A program made the translations under genes and the position numbers. The notes beneath the pieces were generated by a model, which saw only the letters and a list, made by a program, of their open reading frames with translations, did no database searches and was not told the DNA's origin. 64,000 nucleotides of DNA, taken from positions 62,001-126,000 of the forward strand of contig CAYMZZ010000002.1 in NCBI GenBank assembly GCA_964395095.1. The letters are read 5' to 3'. Of the stretch, positions 25,386 through 34,564 are shown piece after piece (the stretch's first letter is position 1; the number at the start of each line of letters is the position of its first letter). The DNA comes from CAYMZZ01 sp964395095. GTDB lineage: Bacteria; Bacteroidota; Bacteroidia; Chitinophagales; Chitinophagaceae.

Positions 25386-28300
25386 ATGAAACTTTACTTT
25401 AGTCTGCTGGCTACTTTGCTGGTCGCTGGCATTACTGCACAGGCTCAGGAAAAAAAATCAGATAAGAAATGGGATGTAAACGCCCCGGAAGGTCCTCATA
25501 AGCTGGTACAGTTTACTACCAGCGAAGGCACCTGGATGAACCTGGACCTTTCGCCCGATGGCAAGACCATCGTCTTTGACCTGCTGGGCGATTTGTACAG
25601 TATGCCTGTTACGGGAGGCAAAGCCAACCTGCTACGTGGTGGCCATGCCCTGGAAGTGCAGCCACGGTACAGTCCGGATGGTAAGCAGATACTCTTTACT
25701 TCCGATGCCGGGGGAGGCGACAATATCTGGGTGATGAATGCCGATGGTTCGGAAGCACGCCAGATCACCAAAGAAAATTTCCGTCTCCTCAACAATGCGA
25801 GCTGGTCGCCCGACGGGGAATATATTGTTGCCCGCAAGCATTTCACTTCATCGCGATCGCTGGGTGCGGGTGAGATATGGTTGTATCATACCAGTGGTGG
25901 TAGTGGGGTGCAGCTTACGCGTCGTAAAAATGATCAGCAGGACGTGAACGAGCCCGTGGTATCGCCCGATGGACGCTATGTCTATTTCAGCGAGGATATG
26001 TATCCCGGCGGATTCTTTCAGTACAATAAGGACCCCAATAACCAGATTTTTGTTATTCGCCGCTATGATCGGGAGAAGGGTCAGATAGAAAATGTAACGG
26101 GTGGACCCGGTGGCGCCGTGCGGCCACAAATTTCGCGCAGCGGTAAATTCCTGGCATTTATCAAGCGGGTGCGTACGCAAAGCGTGTTGTTCATTCGCGA
26201 TCTGCAAAGTGGACTGGAATGGCCCGTATACGATCGGCTTTCCAAAGATCAGCAGGAAGCCTGGAGTATTTTCGGTTTGTACACCGGTTATGCTTTTACA
26301 CCCGACGATCAGCATATCATTATCTGGAGCAATGGCAAGATTATGCGCATCAATCTGCAGGGCGTGAACCAGGCCACGGAGATTCCTTTCACCTGTGAAG
26401 TAAAGCAAAAGGTTTACGATGCCGTGCGCTTTCAACAGGAACTGAATCCCGACAACTTTCAGCCAAGAGTGATCCGCCATGCCAAAACATCGCCCGACGG
26501 AAAATGGCTTTTGTATAATGCGGCCGGGTACCTCTACCGCATGGATCTTTCCAATGGCCGCTCAGTGCGATTGACCGTTCCGGGGATAAAGGGTTATGAG
26601 AACGCGGGTTTTGAAATGGAGCCGTCATTTTCACCCGATGGGAAAACAGTGGTCTATATCACCTGGCATGATACCACGGGTGGTGCTGTGTACAGCATCA
26701 ACCTGCTGGGAAGGCCGCAGCCGGTAAAACTGACCAAAGAAAAAGGCATTTACCGTCAGCCCTCTTTTTCGCCAGATGGAAAATGGCTGGTTTACCGTCG
26801 CGAAGGAAGCAGCAATGGTCTGGGCGAAGCCTATACCTCAAAACCCGGAATCTATTATATGCCCGCAGCGGGTGGCGAATCGAAATTTATCAGGGCAGGT
26901 GGCGACGCGCCCGTATTTGATCACCAGGGTCAAAGAATTTATTACCAGTTGGGCAGCGGCCTTTACAGTTGCCGGCTCGATGGGGAAGATGAACGCCAAC
27001 TCGTAAATAGCACTTATGGTTTACAGTTCACCGTTTCCCCCGATGGCAAATGGATTGCCTTTACAGATTTGCATAAAGCCTATATGGCGGCCTATCCGCA
27101 GGTAGGCAAATCAATAGATTTGAACAGTGGCACCAGCGATTTTCCGGTAAAGCAGGTGTCGCGCGATGCGGGCTACAATTTGCACTGGAGTGGCGACGGA
27201 CAAAGCCTGCATTACACACTCGGCAATCAATATTTTTCGATTGCATTGAAAGACCGGTTTTCATTTCTTGGACAAACACCTGATTCGGCTTTCAAGATAC
27301 CGGAGCAGGGTAGGGAAATCAGTCTTAGTTTGCCGGTCGACAAGCCCAAAGGTTTGATAGCGCTCACCAACGCGCGCATCATTACCATGCGTGGCGATGA
27401 AGTCATTGAAAATGGAACGGTACTGATTGAAGACAATAGGATAAAAGCGATCGGTACCTCCGTGGCTATACCTGCCGGAACAAAGCGGATTGATTGCACC
27501 GGCAAGACCATTATGCCAGGCTTTATTGACGCGCATGCGCACGCCGGGCATTTTCGTAGCGGCATCACGCCCCAGCAACACTGGCCTTACTACGCCAATA
27601 TGGCTTATGGGGTTACGGCCATGCACGACCCCAGCGCCAACAGCGAAATGGTATTTGCCCAGAGTGAACTGGTGAAGGCCGGTGCCATTACGGGTCCACG
27701 TGTATTTTCAACCGGCACCATCCTGTATGGCGCCGACGGCAACTTCAAAGCCGTGATCAATTCGCTCGATGATGCACGCAGCGCCCTGCGCCGCACCCAG
27801 TCGTTTGGCGCTTTTTCGGTAAAGAGCTATAACCAGCCCCGCCGCGACCAACGCCAGATGGTGATTCAGGCGGCCCGTGAATTGCAGATGGAAGTAGTAC
27901 CGGAGGGCGGTTCCTTTTTCTATCATAACCTCAGTATGATTCTGGATGGCCATACCACCATTGAGCACAACGTTCCCATCGCCCCGCTCTTTGATGATAT
28001 GCTGCAACTATGGAAGCACTCACAAACCGCCTATACACCCACGCTGGTTGTGAACTATGCTTCGGTGAGTGGCGAGTATTACTGGTACCAGCATAGCAAT
28101 GTATGGGAAAAAGAACGATTGCTTCGGTTTACACCCCGATCGGTGATTGATACACGCAGCCGCCACCGTACCATGTTGCCCGAGGAAGAATATACCAATG
28201 GTCATATCCTCACCTCGCAAAGCCTGAAAAAACTGATGGACAATGGCGTGAAGGTAAATATGGGCGCGCATGGACAATTGCAGGGGCTTGGCGTACACTG

Positions 28301-28652
28301 GGAAATCTGGATGATGCAGCAGGGTGGCATGACCAATCACCAGGCCCTGCAAACCGCTACCATCAACCCCGCCCTGAGCCTCGGTTTGGATAAGTATATC
28401 GGCTCCCTCGAAGCCGGCAAGCTGGCCGACCTGATTGTTCTCGACAGCAACCCTCTTGAGAATATCCGCAACACCGAATCGGTGCGCTATACCATGGTCA
28501 ATGGCCGACTGTACGATGCGGAAACGATGAATGAAATCGGCCTGCAGGAGCGCCCGCGTTTGGCATTTTTCTGGGAGAAGATGAAGAATGGCGGCAGTTT
28601 TTCCTGGCATATGGAAACGGAAGCGGAAACCTGTTCGTGTGGAAAACATTAG
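25386..28652 (+). CDS. Secreted amidohydrolase with N-terminal TolB-like propeller
   Basis: A 1088-residue protein. The signal peptide is MKLYFSLLATLLVAGITAQAQ. Residues about 30-640 contain repeated PD40/WD40-like blades, each with an SPDGK core (LSPDGKTIVF, YSPDGKQILF, WSPDGEYIV, FSPDGKTVVY, FSPDGKWLVY). Residues about 660-1060 are an amidohydrolase barrel: MPGFIDAHAHAGHF (metal His-x-His), HTTIEHNVPIAP, NMGAHGQLQGLGVHWEIWMMQQGG, and the late SLEAGKLADLIVLDSNPLENI. Probably a periplasmic hydrolase of cyclic amide or peptide-like substrates; the true substrate is not deducible. Confidence 0.9.
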   Translation: MKLYFSLLATLLVAGITAQAQEKKSDKKWDVNAPEGPHKLVQFTTSEGTWMNLDLSPDGKTIVFDLLGDLYSMPVTGGKANLLRGGHALEVQPRYSPDGKQILFTSDAGGGDNIWVMNADGSEARQITKENFRLLNNASWSPDGEYIVARKHFTSSRSLGAGEIWLYHTSGGSGVQLTRRKNDQQDVNEPVVSPDGRYVYFSEDMYPGGFFQYNKDPNNQIFVIRRYDREKGQIENVTGGPGGAVRPQISRSGKFLAFIKRVRTQSVLFIRDLQSGLEWPVYDRLSKDQQEAWSIFGLYTGYAFTPDDQHIIIWSNGKIMRINLQGVNQATEIPFTCEVKQKVYDAVRFQQELNPDNFQPRVIRHAKTSPDGKWLLYNAAGYLYRMDLSNGRSVRLTVPGIKGYENAGFEMEPSFSPDGKTVVYITWHDTTGGAVYSINLLGRPQPVKLTKEKGIYRQPSFSPDGKWLVYRREGSSNGLGEAYTSKPGIYYMPAAGGESKFIRAGGDAPVFDHQGQRIYYQLGSGLYSCRLDGEDERQLVNSTYGLQFTVSPDGKWIAFTDLHKAYMAAYPQVGKSIDLNSGTSDFPVKQVSRDAGYNLHWSGDGQSLHYTLGNQYFSIALKDRFSFLGQTPDSAFKIPEQGREISLSLPVDKPKGLIALTNARIITMRGDEVIENGTVLIEDNRIKAIGTSVAIPAGTKRIDCTGKTIMPGFIDAHAHAGHFRSGITPQQHWPYYANMAYGVTAMHDPSANSEMVFAQSELVKAGAITGPRVFSTGTILYGADGNFKAVINSLDDARSALRRTQSFGAFSVKSYNQPRRDQRQMVIQAARELQMEVVPEGGSFFYHNLSMILDGHTTIEHNVPIAPLFDDMLQLWKHSQTAYTPTLVVNYASVSGEYYWYQHSNVWEKERLLRFTPRSVIDTRSRHRTMLPEEEYTNGHILTSQSLKKLMDNGVKVNMGAHGQLQGLGVHWEIWMMQQGGMTNHQALQTATINPALSLGLDKYIGSLEAGKLADLIVLDSNPLENIRNTESVRYTMVNGRLYDAETMNEIGLQERPRLAFFWEKMKNGGSFSWHMETEAETCSCGKH

Positions 28653-28872
28653 GGAAGTAGTAAGTAGTAAGTTGTAAGTAGTAAGTGGGTAGTAGGGAGC
28701 CTAAAGTAATGGTCAATTTCTCCCCTCCCGAAGGGAGGGCGTGTGGGTAGCAAAGTTCGGATTAAGAGGTTGACCTCCCGAAGAGAGGTCGTGTGGATGT
28801 TGGCATTGACAACATATATATAAACTTTAACTACTTACAACTTACAACTTACTACTTACTACTTACTACTTA
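28653..28872. repeat. Heptad inverted pair enclosing two copies of a GAAG-loop hairpin
   Basis: TAGTAAGTAGTAAGTTGTAAGTAGTAAG at about 28659-28686 is mirrored by ACTACTTACAACTTACAACTTACTACTTACTAC at about 28831-28877. Between them are two related hairpins: CCCTCCC-GAA-GGGAGGG at 28723-28739 and GACCTC-N7-GAGGTC at 28772-28790, each followed by CGTGTGG. The genes on both sides converge, so these may terminate transcription in both directions. Confidence 0.72.
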
Positions 28873-30567
28873 CTACTTACCACTCACCACCTCCCACGCA
28901 TCTCCATCAAACAATCCCTTATCACTCAGCTTTAAATGGGGGATTACGAGCAGGGCCATAAAGGAGAGTGTCATATAAGGCGATTGAAGGGTACAACCGG
29001 TTTCGCGGGCGGCATTGTCGATGCGTGAATAAGCTTCGGCCACCTGGAATCCATCGTCTGTACTCATTAATCCGGCAACGGGTAAAGCCAGCACTTCGGT
29101 AGCCTGCCCGGGCCTGGCCAGGGATATACCGCCCCTCGCTTCAATGATCGCGTTTACAGCATCAGCAATACTATTGTCGTCAACACCAACGGTCACGATA
29201 TTGTGGCTATCGTGCGCCACCGAGGAGGCTATAGCGCCCTGCTTCATACCGAAATTGCGGATAAATGCCTTGGCCACCGGCGCATGGGTATAGCGATTCA
29301 CGACCACAATCTTCAGTATATCGTTATCGGGGTCTGAAACCCAGCAACCGTTTTCTGTTTTGCCTTCCAATATTAAGCGGTTCGTGATCAACTGGCCATC
29401 CAATGCCTCAATCACTGCTATCCTGCCCGAACCGTCAGGGGAATAGGGGCTAAGCGGATCCTGGAAGGGAAATACGAAATCGGCGGCTGTTTTGGGGGCA
29501 CAGTTAAACTGGTTGATGGGCTCTGCCGCCGTGGTTTTTACCAGGCTTTGGCCATCCTGTGCCAGCAGTTGTCCATCGATATAGGTTTGGCTTACTTCAA
29601 AATTTTCAAGGTCCTTTACGATCACCATATCCGCCGGGTCGCCCTGGCGTAAAAGGCCTACCTTAAGATTGTAGTGTAGCACTGGGTTGATGCAGGCGGC
29701 AGCGAGCACCGACCAGATATCAACTCCTGCAAGGATGGCACGGGCACAGAGTTGGTTGATATGGCCCAGCACAAGACTATCGGGATGTTTATCGTCGCTG
29801 CAAAACATGATCTGCTCCGGAAAGTCATTCAGGAGCGGGATCAATGCATCGAAGTTCCTTGCGGCACTGCCTTCGCGGATGATAATTTTCATACCGGCCT
29901 GCAGCTTATCCAGGGCTTCTTCCCGGGTAAAGCATTCATGATCGGTGCTAATGCCGGCGGCTATATAGTTCCTGGCAGATTCTCCACGTAAACCGGGAGC
30001 GTGTCCGTCAACCGGTTTACCCCTTTTTTGGGCTGCGGCAATTTTTTGCATTACTTCCGGATCGGCATTCAGCACACCGGGAAAGTTCATCATTTCGCTG
30101 AGATAGGGAATATCATCCCGATCCAGCAGTTCTTCCACTTCCTTTACCCCCAGTACGGCGCCGGCTGATTCAAAGAAAGTGGCGGGTACACAACTGGGTG
30201 CGCCGAAATTGAATTTGAAGGGAACTGTGTTGCCGTTTTCAATCATGAACAATACCCCTTCCACGCCACATACATTGGCGATTTCGTGGGGATCGCTCAC
30301 GGTAGCCACGGTGCCGTGCAGCACGGCGAGGCGTGCGAATTCGGCCGGCACCAGCATGGAGCTTTCGATATGTACATGGCTGTCAACAAAACCGGGAATG
30401 AGGAAGCCATCCTGTTCCAGTTCTTCCGGATTGATTTCGCGGATAGCCTGAATCCGGCCGTTTTCCACTTCGATGGCGGCGGGATAGATTCGCTTCGCAT
30501 GCGGATCGGCGAGGCGAATGCGAAGCGAAAATGCAGCGGGATGATTGGGGGGTTGAACTGGCGCCAT
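28873..30567 (-). CDS. ade: Adenine deaminase
   Basis: A 564-residue amidohydrolase-fold enzyme that converts adenine to hypoxanthine and ammonia. Motifs are PGFVDSHVHIESSMLVPAEFARLAVLHGTVATVSDPHEIANVCG (metal His-x-His and the AdeC signature), DGHAPGL, SAGIS-like AAGISTDHECFTREEA, and CSDDKHPDSLV with the catalytic Asp region. The C-terminal domain has HNIVTVGVDD and GGISLARPGQATEVLALPVAGLMSTD. Length matches AdeC (550-590). It probably works in purine salvage; upp for pyrimidine salvage is 9 kb away. Confidence 0.93.
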   Translation of the reverse strand: MAPVQPPNHPAAFSLRIRLADPHAKRIYPAAIEVENGRIQAIREINPEELEQDGFLIPGFVDSHVHIESSMLVPAEFARLAVLHGTVATVSDPHEIANVCGVEGVLFMIENGNTVPFKFNFGAPSCVPATFFESAGAVLGVKEVEELLDRDDIPYLSEMMNFPGVLNADPEVMQKIAAAQKRGKPVDGHAPGLRGESARNYIAAGISTDHECFTREEALDKLQAGMKIIIREGSAARNFDALIPLLNDFPEQIMFCSDDKHPDSLVLGHINQLCARAILAGVDIWSVLAAACINPVLHYNLKVGLLRQGDPADMVIVKDLENFEVSQTYIDGQLLAQDGQSLVKTTAAEPINQFNCAPKTAADFVFPFQDPLSPYSPDGSGRIAVIEALDGQLITNRLILEGKTENGCWVSDPDNDILKIVVVNRYTHAPVAKAFIRNFGMKQGAIASSVAHDSHNIVTVGVDDNSIADAVNAIIEARGGISLARPGQATEVLALPVAGLMSTDDGFQVAEAYSRIDNAARETGCTLQSPYMTLSFMALLVIPHLKLSDKGLFDGDAWEVVSGK

Positions 30568-30635
30568 AGCAATATTTCCGGCTTTGTGCCGGCAGGCTGC
30601 AAGTTAAGACCTATTCATTTGGTAAACGTGCCGGA

Positions 30636-31706
30636 TCAGGAAGCGAGCGCCTGCAATTCCTGATGCTGTTTTGTGGCAGGCATCTTGCGGGTTCTTTCCT
30701 TCATCACGGCGATGGCTTCATCCTTGCTGGCAAACATATTGTTTACGTTCACCAGGTTATCGGCCAGTTTGTCGTATCGTTTGGTCATGAGCCAAAGAAA
30801 GATATGCAGGTAGTGGATGCCGTCGAAAACAAGCACTTTGCGTTCGGCAAACTCATCTTTATTTTTCAGGAACTCTACCGGAATTTCGGTGTAATGCAGG
30901 GCCGGCCGCAGGTGATGCACGGCGTGATAGCCATCGTTCCAGCAGGTTTGGTTGTATTTGGTATTGATACAATTGATGGTATTTTCTTCCGGGTCGTTGG
31001 GGTCCACAAAAGCATGCTGGGCCCAGTTGCCAATCATCATTACGATGCGCGCGAAAATGAAAGGGATAATAAAGATGAATAGCGTGGCTTTGAAATTGAC
31101 AAAACACATGGCGATACAGAAGGCGTAGAACGACATTTCGCCATACGTGAGACGCATGTAAAACTTTTTGCGCTTGCGCGTAAACAGGTACATGAATGTG
31201 TCACGAAAACCCAGGAATAGAAAGCGGCCTACATAAGCGATAAAGCCCCGCAGGCTGTCGCGCTGATAGGGAAGGGTGCTGCTTGCATCATCGTGGTTAT
31301 TGTTTTCCACGTGGTGCATGGCCATATGATGTACGAAATAGGTTTCCGGCGTATGGCCGAAAAATGGGCACACCCCCCAAATTACCCAATGATAAATCCA
31401 GGTATAGGGCTTGCGAAACAGTTTGCGATGACTGATGCAATGCAGCATCAAACCAAAGCGTCCCTTGAAATATAATTGCGAAAGGTAGAAATAGGGAATA
31501 TACAAAGCCCACCACCAGCCGCCTTGCAACAAGGGCGTGTATAATACAATAGCCGATGGAATCACCAGCAGGTGTATGGCGGTAAGCAGGTGTATAAAAG
31601 GCAGATCGCGCTTATCGTTAATGTATTTGAGCCAGAAACGCTCGTAGCTGGAATATTGATCCCTTGGCGTATAGGTGGGATCGGTAATGGTGGTCAGGGC
31701 CTTCAT
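30636..31706 (-). CDS. Membrane fatty acid desaturase family protein
   Basis: A 356-residue integral membrane protein with the three histidine boxes of the desaturase/hydroxylase superfamily: HCISHRKLF, HHMAMHHVENN and HAVHHLRPALHY. Hydrophobic segments flank them (LLTAIHLLVIPSAIVLYTPLL, FYAFCIAMCFVNFKATLFIFIIPFIFA). The enzyme binds a di-iron centre and acts on lipid or fatty acyl chains using oxygen; regiospecificity cannot be told. It is co-directional with ade downstream, 68 bp apart. Confidence 0.88.
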   Translation of the reverse strand: MKALTTITDPTYTPRDQYSSYERFWLKYINDKRDLPFIHLLTAIHLLVIPSAIVLYTPLLQGGWWWALYIPYFYLSQLYFKGRFGLMLHCISHRKLFRKPYTWIYHWVIWGVCPFFGHTPETYFVHHMAMHHVENNNHDDASSTLPYQRDSLRGFIAYVGRFLFLGFRDTFMYLFTRKRKKFYMRLTYGEMSFYAFCIAMCFVNFKATLFIFIIPFIFARIVMMIGNWAQHAFVDPNDPEENTINCINTKYNQTCWNDGYHAVHHLRPALHYTEIPVEFLKNKDEFAERKVLVFDGIHYLHIFLWLMTKRYDKLADNLVNVNNMFASKDEAIAVMKERTRKMPATKQHQELQALAS

Positions 31707-31824
31707 GAATATTTACTACTGTTTTTCGAGCTGTACACGAATTGGTTGAAACCCTTTGCGATACAGGTGGTTAACGGCAAAATTAGTCCAAAATTGCGAC
31801 AAAAAGCGAAATTGGGGGAGTCCC

Positions 31825-32499
31825 TTATTGTATAAGATCGGGTCTTCTTTGCTCGGTCCGCTGCAGCGACTGCTCATGCCGCCACTCTTCAATTTTGCGG
31901 TGGTCGCCACTGAGCAAAACATCCGGCACTTTCCAGCCCCGGAAATCAACCGGACGGGTATAAACCGGTGGCGCCAGCAGGTTATCCTGGAAAGAATCGA
32001 AGAGTGCGGAGGTTTCATCGTTCAGTACCCCGGGCAGCAGCCTGCCGATGGCATCCACCAGCACAGCGGCAGCCAGTTCGCCCCCACTGAGTACATAATC
32101 GCCGATGGATATTTCCCTGGTCACAAAATTCGTTCTGATTCGTTCGTCAATTCCCTTGTAATGTCCGCAAATCATCAGCAGATTTCCTTTGAGTGAGAGT
32201 TGATTCACGGTTTTTTGTTCCAGTCGTTCTCCGTCAGGTGTGAGATAAATGATCTCGTCATATATTCTTTCCTGTTGCAGGCTTTCAATGGCTTTGGCAA
32301 GCGGTTCGCACATCATCACCATACCGGCACCACCGCCATACTGGTAATCGTCTACCTGGCCATATTCATTCACGGCCCACTGACGTAGCTGATGCGTGCG
32401 CACCGTAAGTAAACCCTTATCCTGCGCCCTTTTCATAATACTGTGCTCAAATGGGCTTTGCAGCAATTCGGGTAAAACCGTAATAATGTCGATATGCAT
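31825..32499 (-). CDS. trmD: tRNA (guanine-N1-)-methyltransferase
   Basis: A 224-residue SPOUT methyltransferase that makes m1G37 in tRNAs ending the anticodon loop. ATG 32499 (MHIDIITVLPELLQSPFEHSI) is the family start; the upstream in-frame ATG only adds an odd leader. Knot motifs are GGGAGMVMMCEPL, IYLTPDGERL, LMICGHYKGIDERI and ISIGDYVLSGGELAAAVLVDAIGRLLPGVL. The tail has LLSGDHRKIEEWR. The usual rimM/rplS partners are not adjacent here. Confidence 0.95.
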   Translation of the reverse strand: MHIDIITVLPELLQSPFEHSIMKRAQDKGLLTVRTHQLRQWAVNEYGQVDDYQYGGGAGMVMMCEPLAKAIESLQQERIYDEIIYLTPDGERLEQKTVNQLSLKGNLLMICGHYKGIDERIRTNFVTREISIGDYVLSGGELAAAVLVDAIGRLLPGVLNDETSALFDSFQDNLLAPPVYTRPVDFRGWKVPDVLLSGDHRKIEEWRHEQSLQRTEQRRPDLIQ

Positions 32500-32594
32500 G
32501 GCGCAAAGATAGCATGCGGCCTCTATGTGTACCAAAATCAGGCATTTCTGGGTGGATTGATGAACAAAACCTGTACATTTCAGTTACTAATACT

Positions 32595-34172
32595 ATGACA
32601 ATGAAGCGAAGCAACTCATCCGGCAATGGTTCCCGACCCCCCATTAAACGAATCAGGGCTCGTCGTATACGCATGTCGGACTACGAGGCGATCTGTGAAT
32701 TGCAATTGATTTGCTTCCCGGGGATGTTGCCCTGGAAAAGGGAACAGTTTGAAAGCATCCTGAAAATCTTTCCCGAAGGACAGTCTTGTATCGAGTATGA
32801 TAAACGTATAGTAGCTTCCTCCTGCAGCCTGATCATTAAAAGAAGCCTGTACTCTGCCACGGCCAGTTGGAACGAACTCACTGCAGCCGGTTATATTACC
32901 AACCATGATGCGGCGGGCGACACCCTCTATGGCATGGAGATAATGGTGCATCCCGAATTTCGCCAGATGAAACTGGCGCGAAGGCTGTATGATGTACGCA
33001 AGAAACTGGTAAAGGACCATAACCTGATGAGTATGCTGATAGGTGGCCGCATACCCAACTATCACAAGTACGCTTCAAAGATGAAAGTGGAGCAATATGT
33101 GGAGCAGGTAATGGACCGTAAAATTTATGATCCGGTGCTCACCGCGCAATTATCGAATGGCTTTGTATTGAAGCGACTTTTACCCGGCTACCTGCCCAAC
33201 GATAAGGAGTCGATGGGCTATGGAACCTTTCTGGAATGGAACAACCTGCTGTATGAGGAGAATAAAGGGCAACGGGAAAAAAAAGATCCCTATGTGCGCG
33301 TAGCCTGTATTCAGTACCAGATGAGGGATATTAAAAGCTTCGATGATTTTGCCGCCAGTTGCGAATATTTTGTGGATGTGGCATCCGACTACCGTGCCGA
33401 TTTTGTGGTGTTCCCGGAAATGATCACCATGCAACTCCTCACTTTTCTACCCAAAAAGCATCCGGCGGATGCCGTACGACAATTGCACCAGTATACCGAC
33501 CGGTATATCGACATGTTTACCCGTCTGGCGATTCGCTACAATATTAATATCATCGGCGGTTCACATTTTGTGGTGGAAAATGATAATCTCTATAATATTT
33601 CTTACCTCTTTAAAAGGGATGGCACCCACGGCAAGCAATACAAGATTCATATCACCCCACATGAGCGGAAGTGGTGGGGTGTGCAACCCGGTAATGAAGT
33701 GCGGGTATTTGATACCGATTGCGGAAAAGTGTCTATCGCCATCTGTTATGATATAGAGTTTCCGGAACTCTCGCGTATCGCGGCCAGTAAGGGAACCAAT
33801 ATCATATTTGTTCCCTTTAATACGGATGAGCGCAGAAGCTATTTGCGTGTCCGCTATTGCTCGCACGCGAGGGCCATCGAGAACCAGGTCTATGTAGTCA
33901 TCACGGGTTGTGTGGGTAATCTTCCCAATGTAGAGAACCTCGATATTCATTTTGCACAATCGGCCATTCTCACTCCCAGCGATATTGAATTTCACCGCGA
34001 AGGCCTGGCGGCAGAAGCTCCGGCGAATGTGGAAACCGCCATCGTGCAGGAGCTGGACCTGAACCTGCTGAAGCGTAACAGGGAATACGGTAGTGTGCAA
34101 ACCTGGAAAGACCGACGCAAAGACCTGTACAAGGTACAGTTCAGGGAAGAGAATAAGCTGAAAGGGATCTGA
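32595..34172 (+). CDS. Bifunctional GNAT acetyltransferase / carbon-nitrogen hydrolase
   Basis: A 525-residue two-domain protein. I start at ATG 32595 (MTMKRSNSSGNGSRPPIKRI); 32601 is possible. Residues about 20-220 are a GNAT-like domain (MEIMVHPEFRQMKLARRLYDVRKKLV). Residues about 240-520 are a nitrilase-superfamily amidase with the catalytic triad visible: Glu in DFVVFPEMITMQ, Lys in KQYKIHITPHE, and Cys in VSIAICYDIEFPEL. This fusion is known in Bacteroidota and elsewhere without a firm substrate. It diverges from trmD, with 95 bp between starts. Confidence 0.9.
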   Translation: MTMKRSNSSGNGSRPPIKRIRARRIRMSDYEAICELQLICFPGMLPWKREQFESILKIFPEGQSCIEYDKRIVASSCSLIIKRSLYSATASWNELTAAGYITNHDAAGDTLYGMEIMVHPEFRQMKLARRLYDVRKKLVKDHNLMSMLIGGRIPNYHKYASKMKVEQYVEQVMDRKIYDPVLTAQLSNGFVLKRLLPGYLPNDKESMGYGTFLEWNNLLYEENKGQREKKDPYVRVACIQYQMRDIKSFDDFAASCEYFVDVASDYRADFVVFPEMITMQLLTFLPKKHPADAVRQLHQYTDRYIDMFTRLAIRYNINIIGGSHFVVENDNLYNISYLFKRDGTHGKQYKIHITPHERKWWGVQPGNEVRVFDTDCGKVSIAICYDIEFPELSRIAASKGTNIIFVPFNTDERRSYLRVRYCSHARAIENQVYVVITGCVGNLPNVENLDIHFAQSAILTPSDIEFHREGLAAEAPANVETAIVQELDLNLLKRNREYGSVQTWKDRRKDLYKVQFREENKLKGI

Positions 34173-34174
34173 TT

Positions 34175-34555
34175 TCAGAGCCCGCGGATAGTAACGGTTT
34201 GCCGCCCTTCATTGCCGGCATTGTCGCGCGCAATAACCTGTATCCGGTATTCGCCAATGGCCGGTATCCCGAAACTTTCTTCTAGTTCGTAAAGGGAATT
34301 GCCCGGGTACCGATGCACATCCATCAGCAATTGCCCCGTTTCGAGGCTGGAGATATGCAGGTGCACCTGCACAATCCGGTTTGCGTCGCTGATGCTGCCT
34401 TCAATAACTACAGTACTGCCATTGGGGAATGCCGCGTTTTCGGCAGGCGTAAGCAATTCGATAGACGGGCCCTCACGGTCATCATCCAATTGATCTTTTT
34501 TTGAACAGGCAGTCAGCAGGCAAAGTGCCAACGCATATAGATGAATTCGTTTCAC
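34175..34555 (-). CDS. Small lipoprotein at the end of the nos operon
   Basis: A 126-residue lipoprotein: signal peptide MKRIHLYALALCLLTACSKK with lipobox LTAC. The mature part resembles one immunoglobulin-like/DUF4625-type beta-sandwich (GPSIELLTPAENAAFPNGSTVVIEGSISDANRIVQVHLHI, then EYRIQVIARDNAGNEGRQTVTI). It starts 9 bp after ric, so it is likely the last gene of the nos operon. A role in N2O or NO metabolism is not established; it may just be an envelope protein. It ends 2 bp from the convergent GNAT-nitrilase gene. Confidence 0.72.
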   Translation of the reverse strand: MKRIHLYALALCLLTACSKKDQLDDDREGPSIELLTPAENAAFPNGSTVVIEGSISDANRIVQVHLHISSLETGQLLMDVHRYPGNSLYELEESFGIPAIGEYRIQVIARDNAGNEGRQTVTIRGL

Positions 34556-34564
34556 ATCCTGAAA

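Noticed and set aside
28653..28890. Heptad arrays considered as CRISPR repeats
   Set aside because: There are no spacers between units, the period is 7 bp and no cas genes are present.
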